The position numbers were made by a program, and so were the translations under genes. A stretch of 64,000 nt of DNA from Spinacia oleracea (Eukaryota; Streptophyta; Magnoliopsida; Caryophyllales; Amaranthaceae): assembly GCF_020520425.1 (NCBI RefSeq), contig NC_079490.1, forward strand, positions 49,454,517 to 49,518,516, in the 5' to 3' direction. Below are positions 1 through 9,700 of the stretch, one piece after another. The first letter of the stretch is position 1. The number at the start of each line of letters is the position of its first letter. The notes under the pieces were generated by a model. The model was not told the DNA's origin, searched no databases, and was given only the letters and a program-made list of their open reading frames with translations.

Positions 1-261
1 ATCACGGGGATTGTCCGTGGCTTTGAACTTCGGTAAGTCGGATGAACTAAACTTTTCCGGTAGTTTGCCGGGAAAAGGTTCAGGATCGAGGGAGACATAC
101 TTGCTCCCCATAGTTTGCTGCAAAACAATTTTTTCGATCTTCTTCTCGTTATCGAGGTCATGTTTGGCTTGCGCAGCCGCTAAGGATTCGTTTTCCGTTT
201 TCAGTTGATTCATAAGTAGGGTCATTTGGGCCATTTGGTCCCGCAGCTCTTCCATGGACAT
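1..261 (-). CDS. Gag N-terminus of Tat-A (partial)
   Basis: This is an open minus-strand frame of 87 codons from an ATG at 259-261 to the window edge. It begins MSMEELRDQMAQM, a heptad-like, probably coiled-coil stretch rich in E, K, Q and L to about residue 50. A basic/proline segment follows, and then FSSSDLPKFKATDNPRD, which resembles the sequence just before the retrotransposon gag domain in plant Ty3 elements. The capsid domain would be off the window. A second in-frame Met is at residue 3. No frameshift is seen in the part visible. Confidence 0.7.
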   Translation of the reverse strand, partial: MSMEELRDQMAQMTLLMNQLKTENESLAAAQAKHDLDNEKKIEKIVLQQTMGSKYVSLDPEPFPGKLPEKFSSSDLPKFKATDNPRD

Positions 262-1263
262 GTTTGAGGGTGCAAATCGAGGTTGGGGAATCGAAGATCC
301 TTGAAAGGGGGAGTGACGGATGGAGCTTGGAGTTGCTAAACCTTATGTTGGTGATGTATCTTCGAGACGTACTAACCTTTGATTTTCAGATCGACACCAA
401 GTGGCAGAACCAGCCCTATGCATAAGACAAGCTAAAGTTTAGGCCCAGAGTTAAGCATTACTTAGTCTAGACTTTTGACTCTTCCTATCGGTTTTCTATT
501 CTCACTCTTGTTGGTATATTTTGGCTTTTCTTTTGGTCATTCTTTAGATTTTCGAAACACTTGCCCGCGTGACATTCAAAGTTATATTAATTGCCATGCT
601 TGGTTTTGGTGCCGAACATTGTTGTCATAGGAGGCCTAATGACGATGCAAGGAGTTATTTATTTTATAATTCGTTTTTAGAATTGAGTGCCTTTTTCATA
701 CGTCCTCGTAGAAAATTTGTTACGAATTTTTTATTGCTACGTATATTTTGTGCGCGGGCACCGAGGCTGCGGTGCCTGGCCCAAAGGCCAAGCAGCAACT
801 TCAGCCCCCAGCAGGGGCGATGAAATAATTGGCGCCCAGCCAGGGGCGCTGAAAATGCGTCCCTGACTGGTACTCGTATTCCGTTCGTTTATTTTTTTGT
901 ACATACAACTTAATTTTGCGTGCTTGCCCAATAACGTCCTTTGCGCGTTATGCAGCGTCGTGGGATCCGTTACAGGCCGTCCTGGGCGTCGCTTATTTTT
1001 GTGGCGATCGCCCGGGACTGCGGGACACGTATTTAGGTATAACTCTTTGGCCAATTGGTGTTTATAAATGTTTGGGAAATTTTTAGGGTCGTTGGTTTTC
1101 TAGCGTTATTTGTTACACACAATCACGATACAATCACGTAATTCGCTACACATAACTAACATTACAACATGAAGCAAAAATAATATGTCACGTAGTTTAT
1201 GATAGGCTTCTATGGGTAATATTTGCGCCTGGTTTGGTACCGCTTCTATCGTAGATCCAACAC
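262..1263 (-). other. Tat-A untranslated leader, gag-proximal part
   Basis: This non-coding stretch lies between the gag start and the Athila insertion and continues at 13860-14239. It has no credible ORF. At about 745-860 it carries a GC-rich imperfect inverted repeat built from CAGCGCCC/GGCGCC words (for example GGCGCCCAGCCAGGGGCGC at about 831-849). The same words recur in the Tat-A LTR at 15213-15277. A second GC-rich patch lies at about 950-1030. The leader is about 1.4 kb in total. Confidence 0.6.
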
Positions 1264-1268
1264 ATGCC
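1264..1268. repeat. Target-site duplication (left) of Athila element
   Basis: ATGCC lies immediately left of the LTR and is repeated exactly at 13855-13859 on the other side. This 5-bp duplication fixes both ends of the insertion. Confidence 0.92.
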
Positions 1269-2094
1269 TGACAGGCTAAATCGCACTCCTATCAAAGATA
1301 AACCTAACGTTCACCAACTAAAAATATAGCAAGGGAAGCAGGGATCGTATCCACAGGGAAACAATGTTCTTTCTACTATTAATCGGCAATTCTAGACTAT
1401 TGGGAAACAAGAATATAGGTTGATTTGTATAATGAAACTAGGATGATAATAAAATAGGGAAAAATCAGATATTAAAAGGTCTAGGGCACAGGTTCACCGA
1501 TGAACAACATTCCAGGATGACAACAATCGATAATAATCAATAAAACAGTTAATTAGACTAGCATGCTCTCTCGAATCGATACTAATCATAGACTTAGAAT
1601 TAACGGGCTCTCGCTACGTATTAATCCCAATTCTACCTATTGAAACAAGCCTAAACATCAAATTGCATCTCTCGAATCTTAATTTGATATTGCGAAACTA
1701 ATACAATCAAACCTGCGCAAATCTAATTGCAAAGTAGATAAGGGCAATCAATAGGAATTAACAGCTAAACCAACAATCAACAACAATTAATCATCCTTTC
1801 ACATTCGTTCATGGATTCCCAAAACCCTAGAAAATCAACTACTCACACATATTAACAATAAGCAAAGCAATTGGCATGATTGAAAACATAATTAAAGCTT
1901 AAACAAAGAATTGAAATAAGGAATAATACCTAATTGAAGAACAATGGCAAATGAAAGCTTCGATTTTTGATTGAAAATAAACTAAGTGTTTAGAACAAAT
2001 TAGAGAGAGAAAATTAAGCTTAGAGAAATAAAACTAAGTGTTTTAACACTAGGATATGAGATAATGAAGTGCCCAACTAAATTAACAAAGGCTA

Positions 2095-2102
2095 TATTTA
2101 TA
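2095..2102 (-). promoter_or_regulatory. TATA box of Athila 3' LTR
   Basis: TATAAATA on the minus strand within ACTATAAATATAGCC. It lies about 80 bp downstream of the palindrome array. The same octamer is found in the other LTRs of this window. Confidence 0.65.
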
Positions 2103-2178
2103 GTTTAGCCTAAAAACATAAGAAAAAAAACCGGAAAAAAATAAAGAAGGACGCGCGCACAGCGCCTTGGGTTGTCGT

Positions 2179-2465
2179 CGCCCGGTCGGGCGGCTCTCCG
2201 CCCGACGGGCGTAAAGCTCGAAGTCCGCCCGACGGGCGCAGGGCTGCCCGACGGGCGTAGGGCGACTTTCTGAAAACCTTCTCCGCGCGCCCGGTCGGGC
2301 GGCTCTCGCCCGTCGGGCGGAGGGCGATTTCTTCTGCTGCTGCTTCTGATGGGCGCCCGGTGGGCACCGGGCGAAACTCCGCCCGTCGGGCGCCCTCTGA
2401 CGAACTGTTCCTCTGCTTGCTCGCCCGATGGGCGAGGGGCAATCCACCGGGCGGAGGGCTAAGTG
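2179..2465 (-). repeat. GC-palindrome array in U3 (3' LTR)
   Basis: About nine copies of an 11-12-bp palindrome occur in 290 bp: GCCCGACGGGC, GCCCGTCGGGC, GCCCGGTCGGGC, GCCCGATGGGC and one longer form, GCCCGGTGGGCACCGGGC, with 8-bp arms. Copies are joined by GGCTCTC and GGAGGGCGA linkers. The array is strongly GC-rich and CpG-rich in otherwise AT-rich DNA. It sits just upstream of the TATA box in the transcription direction. Confidence 0.9.
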
Positions 2466-2750
2466 ATCCGCCCTTCGTCCACAACACCTAGTCTAACTTC
2501 CGGGGCTCGATCATGAACATCCAGGGCTCCCGTAAGTCGACAAAAGTCGTCCCGAACTCCCTCGGGATCCTGTAGTGGCCTAAATCATCAAGAAACGGGC
2601 CTAACAAGACCAATTTCTCACTAAGTATTCCTGAAACTCACGGCACACTAAAATACACAGATTAGTACTAAAATGGCTCCTAGGAGCTCATTTGACGCAT
2701 GAAAGTACTAAGGGACGGGGGTGAAAATATTATATAAAACGCACATATCA

Positions 2751-2762
2751 AACTCCCCCAAG
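2751..2762 (-). other. Polypurine tract of Athila element
   Basis: The minus strand reads CTTGGGGGAGTT directly before the 3' LTR. This is the expected place and base make-up for the plus-strand DNA primer. Confidence 0.8.
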
Positions 2763-3509
2763 CTAGATCTTTGCTTGTCCCTAAGCAAAGAAATCATCGA
2801 TGAACACAAAACCAACTTCACCCCAACATATTTCAAAATGAACACATGATCCAAGGTAAAATCTAACAAGTATGCATCAATGTCAACCAATCCGGTCCAT
2901 TCAATTGCTAATACTCCTTAACAATCGTCACGCAAAGCGAACCACAAATGCACAATGGAATTCAAGACTAGTGCTCACACACTCGTCACCCATTTATGTG
3001 GCGGATAAAAGATGTACCCGTTCGCTCTCCTCCCAACATATAAGTGAACAATGCCCTCCCAAACTTACACACTCGTGTGTTTAGAAAAACATACACTCAA
3101 CCTAGTAGTCGACTCGTAATGTGTCACGTCATAACTTGCATTGATAAACAACTACTTTCACATTAATACAACTCTATGCACAAAGGTCAGAAGGTCTTTC
3201 AGGCTTGTAATGATAGGCTTAGGTAAAGGTGCGGTAAATTTGGGTAAAACGTGAGCTTAAAGCCTTAGCTTTGGGGAGCTTAAATCCTAGCAAAACCATG
3301 GTCAACCACAAATGATGACCACAACCACAACTTCCCACTCAACACATGATGAAACAACAAACAAACCACACTATACTTTCTTGCCTTGATTTCACAATTG
3401 TAACCAATCACTCATGAAGATAAGAAATTGTAATACCGGAGTGACAAAAGCTTGATTCAATAACGATTTTTTTTTGATTTTTTTTTGATTTTTTTTTTTT
3501 TTTTTTTTT

Positions 3510-3552
<43 letters not shown>

Positions 3553-4403
3553 CAATCTCATTTTTTTCTTTCTTTTGGAACCTTCACACAATTTTTTTAT
3601 TCTCCTCATCTCATTCATTTCATTTTTTTTTCAACAACAATCATGATAAGAAGAACTTCCCTTTTCGATACTCAATATGCCCAAAATGTATCACACTACA
3701 ACTCCCTCACCTCACTACTATTAGCTCCCCCAAGCTAGGCTTGGGACTAGTAACCAATGGGGAATTTACGGGCTTGTAATGTGGTTAGTCACCGAATAAA
3801 TGGCACAAGCACAACATGGGTAGAAAAAGAGGGAACAAACGTATCTAATCTCATCTGAAGGCTACCTAAATAGAAAAATGCCTTCGTCCTTCACAATGTG
3901 CATGTATATGAGTCATAAAACACTACTAATAGTTGCAAATCAATACTCAAAATCAATGACACACCAGGAAGCTATCACACATCCTAACCAAGTCAACTAG
4001 TCAAGCACCAAGTCCACAAATAGTTAGTCGGAGTTGACTCATGTTAAGGCATCGAAGCAATCGAATATCAAATCATGGCTAACACATCTACATTGCCCAT
4101 CATCACATACCAAGAATCAAAACAATTTTCGTTCAAGGGGCACAGGGAAGCATGATATTGTATTCATCGGAACGTATTTTTGTATTTTTGTATTTTTTTT
4201 TTTTTTTTTTTTTTTTCGAAGCGATAAACTAATCTTAGAAAGCATTAAACACACCAAAGAAACACACAAAAATAAAGAAATACGAAATGAAAAGAAAAAC
4301 ATACCTAGTATATACAGGTAATGTGAACCCCCCCCCCCCAAACCAAATCAGACAATGTCCTCATTGGCTCAGGGGTACCGAACCATCATCATCATCAACA
4401 ACA
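2763..4403 (-). other. Athila 3' untranslated region
   Basis: This is about 1.6 kb with no credible ORF. It has a long T-run region at about 3466-3550 and another at about 4193-4216, both A-tracts on the transcript strand, and a C run at about 4328-4338. A second copy of the polypurine word (GCTTGGGGGAGCT) lies at about 3726-3740. Long 3' non-coding parts are typical of Athila elements. Confidence 0.7.
3726..3742 (-). other. Second polypurine-tract-like site
   Basis: The minus strand reads CCTAGCTTGGGGGAGCT, close to the functional tract and its flank at 2751-2767 (CTAGCTTGGGGGAGTT). It could be a secondary plus-strand primer site or the relic of a duplication. Confidence 0.4.
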
Positions 4404-5846
4404 TCACTGGTGATCTTGGCCATCATCACCATCACCACCATCATTACCATGGCCACCGTGGCCGCTGCTGCCTGCTCCAAACCCCCCGTAGTGGGTGGGC
4501 GTGAAGGTGCCCATGGAACCGGGCGCTCCGTACCCCTCTGTGGGGTAAGTGAACCAGGAAGGGTGCTGATGATCTGGGGCAATGTAGCCCTGCCTGGCGT
4601 ACTGATCATAGAAGGGGAACATAGTCCTCTGGTGATCCGCGGCAAACTCGTGGAAACCGAGCTCAAGTCTGCCTAGCCTCTCATGAATGGCCCCTAACTC
4701 CTCTGAAGACCCATGCTCCCCCTGTGGAGCCGGGCTACCTCTCTGTCCCGACCCCCTCTCTCTACGCCCTCCCCTCCTGTGGTGGGTGCGAGGCGCGGCC
4801 TCGGGATGTGGCTGGGGCTGGGCTAAGGGTGCTGCCTGCTCACCTACATATATGTAATGGGGCTGACCCCTAGTAAAACTGGTGAGCCCGGTGGTGTCCG
4901 GGAGAGTAAAGAGAGCGTTCCTTTGGAACATCCATGACATCTGACCGGGGAGAAGTCCCCCGTACTCAGAGTGCACCCTGTAAAGGCTCCCAAAATACTC
5001 AATATCCAATAGGTTGTTCCCCCGGACCGCAGCATGGTCCCTCTCAACAAAGTTTGCCACTGCTACGGCAATGTGGGTGATCAGACCACCCAAAGCAATA
5101 TCGATCGAGTAGCGGTGGGTGGCGGTAGTAAACAGTTGCATGGCCAAGTGATGGGCCAAATTCATCCTGTAACTGTCATCACCATCTAACAAATACCCCC
5201 CGAGCACCTCCAACTCCGTGCTCCTTACATTCTCTTTTTGGTCTCTCCCAAAGATTGTGAAAGCCATAAATCTGAACCAAACAAAGGGGACGGGGTGTTG
5301 CACGCTAGAGGCGTGCAAATGTTGCATGCTACCGGGATTAAAATCCCCGGTCAATTTCCCCCATACTTCACTATTGTTATGCCCCTCCCCGGGGAACCTG
5401 TTATACTCCACATTCAAACCAAAAATAGCACCAAAATCCTTGATAGACAAATCATAATCATTATTGAACAATCTAAAAGAAACTCTAGAGACATCTTTGT
5501 AACCATTATTTCGGACAATAAACGAGCTAAGGAATTCAAGAGTAAGATCCCTAAATGTCAACCTAGTCATGGAAAACATATGTTTCATGCCCACCCCATG
5601 AAATAATCTCCTAACATCCCTCTCAATACCCATATCATTTAAAGTTTTCTGACAAATAAATCGAGTAGGGACTACCTTCCGTAGCTTGAGGTGTGCAATG
5701 CGGGTTTGTTGCTCCTCACTAGCGAGAATCATGTTCGGGAAAGCCGAATCCGGTGCAAATTGAGGTGGTGGTGGTGGACGGCTTGTGGAAGCCTCCTCTT
5801 GTCTCCTTGTTGCTCCCGTGCAAGTTCTTTTCGGCCTTGAACCCAT
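4404..5846 (-). CDS. Athila extra ORF (ORF downstream of pol)
   Basis: This is an intact 480-residue protein in the place where Athila elements carry their extra, 'env-like' ORF. The N-terminal 30 residues are rich in R, S and P. Residues about 40-310 form a globular domain with the look of the plant 'ATHILA ORF-1' family (motifs DFGAIFGLNVEYNRFPGE and VWGKLTGDFNP). The C-terminal 110 residues are low complexity, first R/G/Q-rich, then G/H/D-rich, encoded by CAT/CAC triplet runs at 4383-4450. I see no clear signal peptide or transmembrane helix, so an envelope role is not supported. Its expression route is unknown: it starts 868 bp after the gag-pol stop and follows a palindrome array. Confidence 0.8.
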   Translation of the reverse strand: MGSRPKRTCTGATRRQEEASTSRPPPPPQFAPDSAFPNMILASEEQQTRIAHLKLRKVVPTRFICQKTLNDMGIERDVRRLFHGVGMKHMFSMTRLTFRDLTLEFLSSFIVRNNGYKDVSRVSFRLFNNDYDLSIKDFGAIFGLNVEYNRFPGEGHNNSEVWGKLTGDFNPGSMQHLHASSVQHPVPFVWFRFMAFTIFGRDQKENVRSTELEVLGGYLLDGDDSYRMNLAHHLAMQLFTTATHRYSIDIALGGLITHIAVAVANFVERDHAAVRGNNLLDIEYFGSLYRVHSEYGGLLPGQMSWMFQRNALFTLPDTTGLTSFTRGQPHYIYVGEQAAPLAQPQPHPEAAPRTHHRRGGRRERGSGQRGSPAPQGEHGSSEELGAIHERLGRLELGFHEFAADHQRTMFPFYDQYARQGYIAPDHQHPSWFTYPTEGYGAPGSMGTFTPTHYGGFGAGSSGHGGHGNDGGDGDDGQDHQ

Positions 5847-6130
5847 TGTTGAAGGTGATTTTGAGTTTTCAAAATTTTTGGTGAAATTGGGTTTTTTGTA
5901 GAGAGTGGGGAAGAAGGAAAATTGGTTGGTGGAGGTTGAAGAAGATGTGATGAGGATGATTTTGGTGTGTAGCTTGATGAATTTGAGTGAGAGATGAGGG
6001 AGATATGGAGAGTTGAAGTTCTTAGGGTTTGGGGTTTAATGGAGTTTGAGAGAGAATGAAGAAGATGATTGAGATGTGAAGTGAAAAAGAATAGAGGAGA
6101 CTCGTGCGTTTTAATCCGCAATTTCTCCTC

Positions 6131-6476
6131 TCGCCCGACGGGCCAACGCCCGCCCGACGGGCGAACAGCTCGTAAGCCGCCCGACGGGCACAGGTCCGCC
6201 CGTCGGGCGGAGGGCGATACCTGACCATTTGACAATTTTTTCTCCGCGCGCCCGGTCGGGCGGCTATCGCCCGTCGGGCGTATGGCGACACTTCCAAAAC
6301 TCTGCACACGCGCCCGGTCGGGCGCTCCTCGCCCGTCGGGCGTATGGCGACACTTCCAGCAGCTCCGTAGTGAGCCGCCCGTCGGGCGCTTGTCTGCCCG
6401 TCGGGCGTACAGAGACTTTCTGATTCTTTCTCCGCGCGCCCGGTCGGGCAGCTCTCGCCCGTCGGGCGGTTGGCGA
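6131..6476 (-). repeat. Internal GC-palindrome array of Athila element
   Basis: About twelve copies of GCCCGACGGGC, GCCCGTCGGGC and GCCCGGTCGGGC occur in 345 bp between the gag-pol stop and the extra ORF. Composite units pairing GCCCGGTCGGGC with GCCCGTCGGGC recur near 6250, 6310 and 6440 with linkers like those in the LTR array (CTCCGCGCGCC, GGCGA). It lies about 290 bp upstream of the ORF start. It is clearly the same sequence family as the LTR array but not a simple copy of it. Confidence 0.9.
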
Positions 6477-6713
6477 TTCTTGCTCCCACGGATTTTTCCT
6501 ATCTTTTCGTGCTTTAGAAGCTGAACCTGTACATCATTAAACACCCAAGGACCGTAAAATGCTCTCTCCTCACCACTCATGAACAAAGAAACTAGACTAC
6601 AAAACACACAAAACAAAACTAAACTATCGAAAGCAATGAAATACGGGTTGCCTCCCGCAAAGCGCTGGTTTATTCATAGGTCCCGCTCGACCTTGTTACC
6701 TTGAATATGTCGT

Positions 6714-9700
6714 CTATGAGGCGGAGGGGTTGAGGTGAAGGACCTCAACCACTCCTACGGTAGCCCCATCATGGAACAACTTCAGACGTTGCCCGTTAAC
6801 CTTGAATCGTTCACCATTCTCATTCTCTACTTCAATAGACCCAAATTTGCTTACCATAGTCACGGTGAACGGCCCAGACCACCTAGACTTAAGTTTTCCA
6901 GGAAATAACTTAAGCCTAGAGTTAAAAAGTAGAACCTTGTCGCCCACCGCGAACTCTCTATGCAAAATGTGATTGTCGTGCCACTTCTTGGTCTTTTCCT
7001 TGTAAATCCGGGCACTATCATAGGCTTGTAGTCGGAATTCATCGAGCTCACCCAATTGAAGTAACCGCTTCTCACCGGCTAGCTTTGCATCCATGTTGAG
7101 CTGTTTGATTGCCCAATAAGCCTTGTACTCCATTTCTACTGGTAAGTGACACGCCTTGCCATACACCAACCGATACGGGGAGGTACCAATACGTGTCTTA
7201 AAGGCGGTTCTGTATGCCCATAGAGTGTCATCTAGCTTATCGCTCCAATCCTTCCTAGACTTCGCCACCACTTTTTCAAGGATAGATTTGATCTCTCGGT
7301 TGGAGACCTCAACTTGACCACTCGTCTGAGGGTGGTAGGCTAGTCCAGTGCGGTGATAAACTCCATACTTGCGCAGGAGCGCATCCAGATGCTTCTCATG
7401 GAAGTGTGATCCTCCATCACTGATCAAAGCGCGCGGAACCCCAAATCTAGGAAAAATGATCTTCTTGAACAGGGAGATGACTGTCTTAGCATCGTTAGTA
7501 GGTGAGGCAACGGCTTCCACCCACTTTGACACATAATCTACAGCAACAAGGATATACAAGTTACCCTTGGACGATGGGAATGGTCCCATATAATCAATTC
7601 CCCATACATCAAAAATCTCAACCTCAAGGATTCCGTTCTGTGGCATCTCATACCTCCTCGAAATAGTGCCGGCCCTCTGGCACGCATCACAAGCCATAAT
7701 AAAAGCTTGTGCATCCTTGAACATAGTAGGCCAGTAAAAACCACATTGTGACAACTTAGCGTTTGTTTTAGACGGTCCATGGTGACCACCATAAGGTGAA
7801 GAATGACACCTACTGATAACACCTTGAACTTCCCATTCTGGAATACAACGCTTGTACAACCCTTCAGCAGTCTCACGAAACAAATAAGGGTCGTCCCACA
7901 AGTAGAATCGGACATCATGTAGGAATTTCTTCTTCTGTTGGTATGACAGATCGGCTGGAAGAATTCTTCCTACAATGTAGTTAGCAAAATCTGCGAACCA
8001 CGGTGACTGACTGGCAAGTGCAAGTAAATGATCATCCGGGAATGAATCATCAATCGGTGTAGATCCCTTACCATCGTCATACCTCAATCTAGACAAGTGA
8101 TCTGCAACCACATTCTCAGCCCCTTTCTTGTCGCGGATCTCTAGATCGAACTCCTGTAGTAATAGTATCCATCGAATAAGCCTAGGCTTGGCTTCCTTCT
8201 TAGAGAGCAGGTACTTAAGGGCCGCATGATCAGTATAGACTATCACCTTGGATCCAATCAGATAGGTGCGGAATTTATCCAAGGCATAGACTATAGCTAG
8301 AAGCTCCTTCTCAGTAGTTGCATAATTAACTTGAGCTTCATCCAAGGTCTTACTTGCATAATAGATGGCATGTAAAACCTTCTCCTTTCTTTGACCCAGC
8401 ACTGCCCCAACTGCATAATCACTTGCATCACACATTATCTCAAACGGAATATCCCATTCGGGAGAACGGATGATGGGAGCCGAAATCAGTGCCTGTTTAA
8501 TCCTGTCAAAGGCTTCAAGACAAGCATCAGTAAACACAAACGGGGCATCCTTGAGAAGGAGCTGGGTAAGTGGTTTAACAATTTTAGAGAAATCCTTGAT
8601 AAAGCGGCGATAAAACCCCGCATGACCAAGAAAACTTCTAACACCCTTCACATTAACTGGAGGGGGTAATTGTTCAATCACTTGCACCTTAGCTCGATCC
8701 ACCTGAATGCCCTTATCAGATATCAAATGTCCCAAAACCACTCCTTCAGTAACCATGAAATGACACTTTTCCCAGTTCAAGACTAAATTGCACTCTTCAC
8801 ATCTTTTCAAAACTTTAGTCAGATTTAGCAAGCAAGAATCAAAAGAAGTACCATAGACGCTAAAATCATCCATAAACACTTCCATGATAGACTCAATAAA
8901 ATCAGAAAAAATACTCATCATGCAACGTTGGAAAGTAGCAGGCGCATTACACAGACCAAAAGGCATCCTACGATATGCAAAGGTACCATAGGGGCAGGTG
9001 AAGGTGGTCTTTTCCTGGTCGTCTGGATGTATGGGAATTTGAAAGAAACCAGAATAACCATCCAGATAACAGAAAAACTTGTGACAGGCTAGCCTTTCTA
9101 ACATTTGATCAATGAAGGGAAGGGGAAAATGGTCCTTTTTAGTAGCAACATTAAGACGCCTATAATCAATGCACATGCGCCAACCTGTGACTACCCTAGT
9201 TGGTATCAACTCATTTTTTTCATTTCTCACCACAGTTGTCCCCCCTTTCTTAGGCACTACCTGAACGGGACTCACCCACTTAGAATCAGACACAGCATAT
9301 ACTATACCCGCATCAAGCAATTTCATAACTTCAGCTTTTACAACATCTTGCATGACAGGGTTCAAACGACGCTGGGGTTGAATGCATGGTTTATGATTTT
9401 CATCTAGATGTATCCTATGCATACAAAAGTCAGGGCTAATACCCTTTAAATCATCAATACTGTACCCAATGGCCTTTTTGTGCCTTTTCAACACAATAAG
9501 AAGTTGGGATAACTGGCCTGCATCAAGTGCAGTACTGACGATCACAGGGCAAAGTTGTTCATTATCTAAAAACGCATACTTAAGGTTAGCAGGAAGAGGT
9601 TTAAGTTCGGGTTTCTTTACCTCTTTAACAGAACAAACCGGCCAAACTAACCTCTTCAATTTGGTGCTCTCCGGCTCAGATTCTCCACCATTAAGAGCCA

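Larger units (their letters stand above)
1269..2750 (-). repeat. Athila 3' LTR
   Basis: This 1482-bp LTR begins TGATATGTGCG and ends CCTGTCA when read on the minus strand. It matches 12374-13854; the only difference I saw is one extra base near 1530 (GATAATAATC here, GATAAAATC there). The U3 part holds the palindrome array and a TATA box. Confidence 0.95.

Noticed and set aside
2179..2465. Palindrome array as a CRISPR array
   Set aside because: The units are short palindromes with uneven linkers, lie in a plant LTR, and are copied exactly in the other LTR; there are no unique spacers and no cas genes.
2082..2487. Two overlapping open frames through the LTR palindrome array
   Set aside because: GC-rich palindromes lack stop codons in several frames; the arginine/proline/glycine-rich products carry no domain and differ by frame.
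4404..5846. Retroviral envelope protein
   Set aside because: The position fits 'env-like' ORFs, but no signal peptide, cleavage site or membrane helix is visible; the conserved domain is that of the Athila ORF family.
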